This document shows positions 58,895 to 64,000 of a stretch of 64,000 nucleotides of DNA, in pieces. A program made the position numbers and the translations under genes. Source of the stretch: Gonapodya sp. JEL0774 (Eukaryota > Monoblepharomycota > Monoblepharidomycetes > Monoblepharidales > Gonapodyaceae); NCBI GenBank assembly GCA_027604505.1, contig JADIIX010000052.1, positions 62,001 through 126,000 of the forward strand, written 5' to 3'. The notes beneath the pieces were generated by a model. It had not been told where the DNA came from and searched no databases. It worked only from the letters and a program-made list of their open reading frames with translations. Each line of letters begins with the position of its first letter. The stretch's first letter is position 1.

Positions 58895-59427
58895 TTTGAG
58901 TGAACTTTGTAAATGAAGAATCAATCTTTTATTTCCAGTTGTCGGCTTTGACTGTCCAAGTGGAGCCGCTGCCCACCGATGCCGATGAGGAATCAAGGGA
59001 TATATAAACAAACCCACAGCTCCGATTCACTCTCAGACTCAAAAGACATCACCGATTCCGTCAGTTGTTATCAACAGCAATAGGAAAAGCATAATATAGT
59101 TTTATTCGATTTACATTGAATCAGCAGTGCATGGGCCACGTCATTCGCAAGTGCGCTCTTCTTCAAGTGATTTTATCTTGCAACGGTCTTAAAAAATCAG
59201 GAAAGGAGGAAGGACACCCCTTTAAGTGGCACAGGGAAAAGGCATATGTGACCATGTCCGGGAATGGGCGAAGTTGTCGGCCCCATACCGGCACAAGGTG
59301 TGAACAAAGTTGCAGCTGGCGAACGTTAATCGAGAGCTTCTCATTGTGCACTCCGCGCAACAAGAAGACCTCAGAGGTAGTGACGTAATCACTCCGCTGT
59401 TCGATTCGTCTCAGACGGTGTGATATC
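58895..59427. promoter_or_regulatory. Shared divergent promoter of the P450 and sterol reductase genes
   Basis: The two start codons diverge over 533 bases. TATATAAA at about 59001-59008 lies 107 bases upstream of the P450 ATG. It is near-palindromic, so it could serve either gene, although it is 420 bases from the reductase ATG. No coding frame in the gap is convincing. Confidence 0.4.
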
Positions 59428-61700
59428 ATGAAAAGAGCCACCAGAGCATCAGCGAAAAGCGAGTTGAACGGGGATTCCGTTAAACCTGAAGGGGCAGCAC
59501 CCGCTAATAATGGCCATGGTAATGAGGAGAAAACGAATGGAAAGAAGGTGGAGTTCCAGGGAAAGGATGGCGCAACGACTTGGGGAAGGGAACACAGTAA
59601 GTTGAACAGCTTCCAAATCAACGTGACCACTCTTGCGAAATGACACTCCGCTAATGCCTTTGAAATCGCCTCGCTTTTAATTCTTCCGTCTCTGTTGAAT
59701 TCTACTGCCATCGCTCGATCATCCTTCAATGATCGTTGTTGACCCGGTCACAGAACCGAACTTCATTGGCACTCTCGCGGTCTACCTTATGATCACCTTT
59801 TGCCCGGTCTTACCCTTCTACGTCTTCGCGTCATGTAATGCCTACGATTGTTCCGTGTCCAGCCTTGCATTGGATATGATCGACAAGCGTTCGTTCCTTC
59901 CGTTCTGGGAAAACTGCCCAGGATTGTCGTTGGAGGCGGCGAAAATTTTCATAATTTGGGTGGTGTTTCAAGCAATCATGTATGTGTACTTACCAGGTCC
60001 CAAGGGCTTCGGTCAATTGACACCAGCTGGCAAGACTCTCGAGTATAACGTAAGTTAGATTGTGCTCACGACCGTCGCGACGTGTTCAGTCGCTCTGCGG
60101 GGACTGGATTTTGATGTCACCATTGGTGATCCTGTCTTGCCAGTTGGATAATCAGTCTTAAAGTCCTATCCTCTAATCACTTTCATCAATCTTTAAAGGT
60201 GAACGGCTTCAATGCGTACATTCTCACGCACGTTCTATTCGTCCTCCTCTCCGACATGACACCTTACTCCTTTAACTTCTTTACCGCCACTATCGTTGCC
60301 GACAACTATGCTGGACTTATCACCACTTGCTGCATCTCTGGCTATGTTGTGGCATCCTATGCTTACATCAAAGCTTTTGTTTCCCCAACTCACCCGGATG
60401 ACAGAAAGTTCACCGGAAGCTTCGTTTTCGACTACTTTTGGGGGATTGAATTCAACCCCAGGGAGACTTGGTTTCCAAAGATTGGCCAGAACACTTCGGG
60501 TACAGGTCTGGACTGGAAGCTGTATTGGGTGGGGAGGCACGGAATGATGGGATGGTCGCTCATTAACCTCAGGTACGACTTTTGTATTCTTCGTATGCCA
60601 GCAATGGATTCCATTACTTATAGCGGTTGTGGAAGTTTGGCAGTCGCCCAACACCGACTTCTTGCGGCGAACCCAGGCTTCCCATCCAAGTACTCCCCGG
60701 TGCCTCTGCCATCACACATCACCAACTCGATGGTTCTCATCAATGTGTTGCACACCATGTACATTGCGGACTTCTTCTACTTTGAGGACTGGTACCTTCG
60801 GACGATTGATATTGCGCACGACCACTTTGGATTCAGTGAGTTGTGCAGCCCGCAGTAGTCTTTCCTCGTTAGTAATAACCGTCTATCGCACGCTCTTTTG
60901 TCGCACAAGTGTTCGCGTGGGGTGACTCTACATGGCTCACTTTCATGTACGCGCTCCAAGCATTCTACCTCTATTCTGTCCCCATCGAACTACCCTCTCT
61001 CTTCTTCTGGACGACCACTGCGCTTGGGCTCGGCGGTTATGCTATCTTCCGAACCGCCAACGGCCAGAAAGATTTGGCTAGGTAAGGTCTTGGCAACCCT
61101 GCTTGCCAATCATACATTACTCCAGCTGGCATCGTCAACTGGCTACATTGCTCTCGCAGGTCCACCAAAGGTCAATGCACGATATGGGGCAGGCCTGCCA
61201 CCTTTGTGAAAGCCGAGTACTACACTTCCGACGGTGTCAAGCATGAGACTTTGCTGCTCACTTCTGGATTTTGGGGTAGGTTCTGGTCCTCACAATTCCT
61301 CTCAAAGTGCATAATCAATGTTATTTCTTCACTGTTCCATCTTGGGGTCGGATGGATTCTTGACACTTGCTTCACATGATGTGGGACGATCGGATTGACA
61401 CATTTCAGGGATTGCACGCCACATGAATTACACAGGCGACTTGATGGGTTGCCTGGCTTACTGCATGACGTGCGGTTTGAACCACGTGATGCCTTACTTT
61501 TACTTTGTGTACATGACTATGTTGCTGGTCGGAAGGAACCACAGGTTCGTGCTCGGAAAGTCTCTCCTCGTTTTCCAAAAGTAAGTTCACCAGTTTGCCT
61601 CTCTTGTAGGGACGAAACTCGATGTTCTGGCAAATACGGCGACAAGTGGAAGGAGTACTGCAAGGAGGTACCGTACGTCCTGATTCCGGGTATTTATTGA
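59428..61700 (+). CDS. DHCR7: Sterol delta-7 reductase (7-dehydrocholesterol reductase type)
   Basis: Eight exons (59428-59596, 59754-60049, 60199-60572, 60624-60835, 60910-61081, 61160-61275, 61409-61544, 61610-61700) give 521 residues in one frame. The protein has many hydrophobic helices and the DHCR7 landmarks in order: GIEFNPR, then [20 protein letters not shown], then [15 protein letters not shown], then [25 protein letters not shown], and [14 protein letters not shown]. It ends [25 protein letters not shown]24 and TM7SF2 share the general fold but not the [10 protein letters not shown] and DLMG context in this form. The enzyme uses NADPH to reduce the C7-C8 double bond in the ER. Dikarya keep that bond in ergosterol, so this gene implies delta-5 sterols. 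The third intron (51 bases) has no stop and keeps frame. Confidence 0.95.
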
Positions 61701-61814
61701 AATACAGGTGGCGTTTTGCATAGGTACTAATAAATAGAGAAAGAAAGGTTGTGCATACATTTTGTCCCAATTGCGTCTCCGAGCATTTCCATTCATTTGA
61801 GTTCAACACGGGAG

Positions 61815-63108
61815 ATGCCAGTTTCATTTCCATCAGTGATCGTGCGGGCATGTCCTCCACTCTACCGTCCTGGAGCTTTCGGCCGGGAATCTCTGCGACG
61901 CCGCTCCGTGCGCATCGATGGCAGGCGAATCACGCAGTACAAAACGTCTCCTTCGGGCACCGCTTTGCCGAGATTCCTTGAGAACGACACCCCAGCCATT
62001 TCAGAAATTGCAGATGTCACTCGCAGGGATTTTCGATCTCGTCGTTTTTCGAGTACTCAGTCGATTGACAGTCCGACCCAACACAACCTCCGAAAGTCGT
62101 CTCCTCCTCCCACTGGTTACGCGACGCGACCGGACATCCCAACATTTCACGACACTCTTCTTGCCCCGTCTCCTCAAATACCTTACTTTCAGTTTGATGA
62201 AACAACGCTGAACTTCATGGCAAGCAGACTTGACGAGCTCGGACGAGACCATAATGTGGGGAGTGTGGAGGCGATTACACAGTCGGAAAGTGGTCGATTT
62301 CGACGTGAGGCTGGCATTCTTGTGCCTTTTTGCGTGGTGGACGGGAGACCGTCGGTATTGCTCACCGTACGGAATACAAAGATGAGAAAGCACACTGGGG
62401 AAATCGCACTCCCCGGAGGTGTGAGAGACCCAGAGGATGTGACAATTCAGGACACTGCACGTAAGTTATTGTCTCCGTGTGAGCTTTGGAGGCATAGTGT
62501 AACATCTCCCGGCCATCTCGTCGTTTCAATTGTTTCCTCTAAAGTTCGAGAAACATTTGAAGAGATACACATACGTGACTCTCGTGTCCGCCTCTTGGGA
62601 TCTCTGCCTCCCGTCCCAGATATATCCGGTTCAACACGAGTGACTCCTTCCGTTGGGTTCGTGGACCTGCCTAAACACCCTAAAGACCTCCACTACAATA
62701 TAGACGAAGTGGGTCTTGACCCTTTCCGTTGCTTAATGTCCAATCTATTGCACGTGCCGCTTCACTCGTCAGGTATCTCGAATCTTTCACCTCACCATAG
62801 ACCAACTTCTTGACCCCAGCCGGCAGAAATACATGACCTTTCGCAAAACGAAACACAGTATTGCTGTGTTCCGTGCTGATGACACTACGTCCGTTCCTCC
62901 TCCTCATGTCCCTTTGCTGCCCTCTCCAACATCTTTCAACTCGCTCCCCGAACCCTACAGGCAAGAGCTTATTGACTATGAGGGTGATCATGGGAGTACA
63001 GTTGTGTGGGGTCTTACTGCCTACGTTCTGTCAACGTTGCTGAGAGAGGTGGTGATACCAGCTATTGAGGATGCGAAAAGGAGGGCTGAGCGTGTCGAGT
63101 CAATATAA
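61815..63108 (+). CDS. Coenzyme A diphosphatase-type Nudix hydrolase (NUDT7/8, Pcd1-like)
   Basis: Three exons (61815-62460, 62545-62708, 62773-63108) give 381 residues. The CoA-specific Nudix version reads LPGGVRDPEDVTIQDTALRE, then TFEEIHI; the intron falls just before LRE. Upstream is KMRKHTGEIALPGG and downstream TPSVGFVD, NIDEV and IDQLLDP, as in NUDT7/8 and Pcd1. These enzymes cleave CoA or its derivatives to phosphopantetheine and 3',5'-ADP. The N-terminus from ATG 61815 is rich in Arg and Ser and lacks acids (ESLRRRSVRIDGRR), a plausible mitochondrial presequence. No C-terminal SKL peroxisomal signal is present (ends VESI), which favours mitochondria. The N-terminal extension of about 130 residues is unusually long. 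Confidence 0.92.
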
Positions 63109-63284
63109 TATTACTACTATTGAATGAACTTATAGCATATGGGGAGGATTCATTGCATTCGAAGATGAACCAACAAGCGGTTCAACTGTAATATGCAACC
63201 ACATTCAATCGCAAAACTGCTAGGGAACACGGAGATTTTACTGAGGCACATCGCCGCATCATGGTTTGACTCCTCAGCGTCGAT

Positions 63285-64000
63285 TTAATGTCCTCCCCCA
63301 GCCACAATTACCGCTAAAGACAAAGGCATCACCACACAGCCACTCCCTAGGAGCAACCACGAACCAATTCTGATGGCACGGCGATACCTGCTTGACGGCG
63401 GCAAGCGTACTCGATGCCATCGGGCGTTGAGGCGAACGCGAAGAGGGTGGAGGGCGAGGTAGAAGAGTGGAGGAAGACTGGCAATAGGGTTGGTTGCCAC
63501 AAGAGTAGGAAGGTGTGAATCTCATAGACTCACATGTAACAGAGTCCCACACTTCCTGTGGCGCCGACAACTGCCAGGACCAAATCGAGCCTCGTTACAA
63601 CTGCAGCAACAACATACATGGCAGCCAACAACGCAGAAGTGAGTCCGACAAACTCTCTCCTCTCCCTCGCTGCAACAGCATCTCTCATCTCCGTCCCACT
63701 GGTTCCATCGAGATCGTCGTCTTCGCCTCCCGAGAGACGGATTCCCGACCCGGGTGTTGCAAAACGGCGGAAGATGTTGGACGCGGACATGCGACACGGA
63801 TAGACTTGCAACGGGATAGATACAAGGGCAAAAAGGCCGATGGCAAGGTGGGCTGCAAGAGCGAGGTGGTTAGAGGAGGGGTCTGTTGCGGAACGTGAAT
63901 CAAAAGCGGGTGCGGGCCATTCGGTCACAGACTGGAAGAGGGAGCACATGTTCACGGTACGCAACTCACAACTTTGCACGACGTTGCTTCCAACCGCATC
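63285..64000 (-). CDS. Amino acid/auxin permease family transporter, C-terminal part (5' end outside window)
   Basis: Three exons are visible: 64000-63970 (partial), 63852-63534 and 63477-63285, all consistent in phase. The reading is DAVGSNVVQS, then a helix HLAIGLFALVSIPLQVYPCR, which is the AAAP/SLC38 signature (P.Q..PCR). A cytoplasmic loop follows, then LTSALLAAMYVVAAVVTRL, then LAVVGATGSVGLCYILPPLF, and a last helix (GSWLLLGSGCVVMPLSLAVI). Members move amino acids across the vacuolar or plasma membrane with protons or sodium. The substrate cannot be read. The upstream part of the gene continues beyond the right edge. Confidence 0.82.

Overview
The window is nuclear DNA from an intron-rich eukaryote, most likely a fungus. 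Genes are packed tightly on both strands. Introns are mostly 50-110 bases, GT-AG (one possible GC-AG), and gaps between genes are short. The gene content (BCS1, KRI1, HRQ1, VPS25, a Siz/PIAS ligase, DUF4246, a P450, a JmjC/4CXXC_R1 protein) fits fungi. A Rod/KNTC1-like kinetochore protein, a WBP2-like protein and a sterol delta-7 reductase (DHCR7) are unusual in Ascomycota and Basidiomycota, and point to an early-diverging zoosporic (chytrid-like) lineage. That placement is inference. No rRNA, tRNA, CRISPR, operon or virus was seen.

Layout. 1-2171: 3' end of a Rod/KNTC1-like gene (+). 2453-3432: WBP2-like (+). 4258-6564: Siz/PIAS SUMO ligase (+). 6688-8829: DUF4246 protein (+). 9110-10763: membrane protein with a C-terminal SH3 domain (-). 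11153-12147: VPS25 (-). 12487-16105: KRI1 (+). 16330-19388: BCS1 (-). 19769-21105: unknown protein with an internal duplication (+). 21702-22737: unknown basic protein (+). About 22880-24628: D-Ala-D-Ala-ligase-like ATP-grasp enzyme (+). 25302-30220: very long disordered protein with a candidate eIF4E-binding motif and an RGG tail (+). 30465-35182: IQ-motif/coiled-coil protein (-). 35901-36758: non-coding foldback (MITE-like) element. 37151-43513: JmjC/zinc-finger protein (-). 43837-45650: lysophospholipid acyltransferase (+). 45803-48714: CID/RS/zinc-knuckle RNA factor (-). 48939-53500: HRQ1 helicase (-). 53562-56102: F-box-like protein (-). 56329-58894: cytochrome P450 (-). 59428-61700: DHCR7-type sterol reductase (+). 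61815-63108: CoA-type Nudix hydrolase (+). 63285-64000: 3' end of an amino-acid transporter (-).

Most exon-intron models were assembled by hand from reading frame, splice-site sequence and phase. For WBP2, DUF4246, the SH3 protein, VPS25, KRI1, BCS1, the 25302 gene, the IQ protein, JmjC, acyltransferase, CHERP-like, HRQ1, F-box-like, DHCR7 and Nudix genes, the chosen exons sum to a multiple of three and keep one open frame. Family names come from recognised motifs; no database search was run. The genes look like a random slice of a compact chromosome, not a pathway cluster. The clearest functional neighbourhood is the head-to-head P450 / DHCR7 pair, which could share a promoter.
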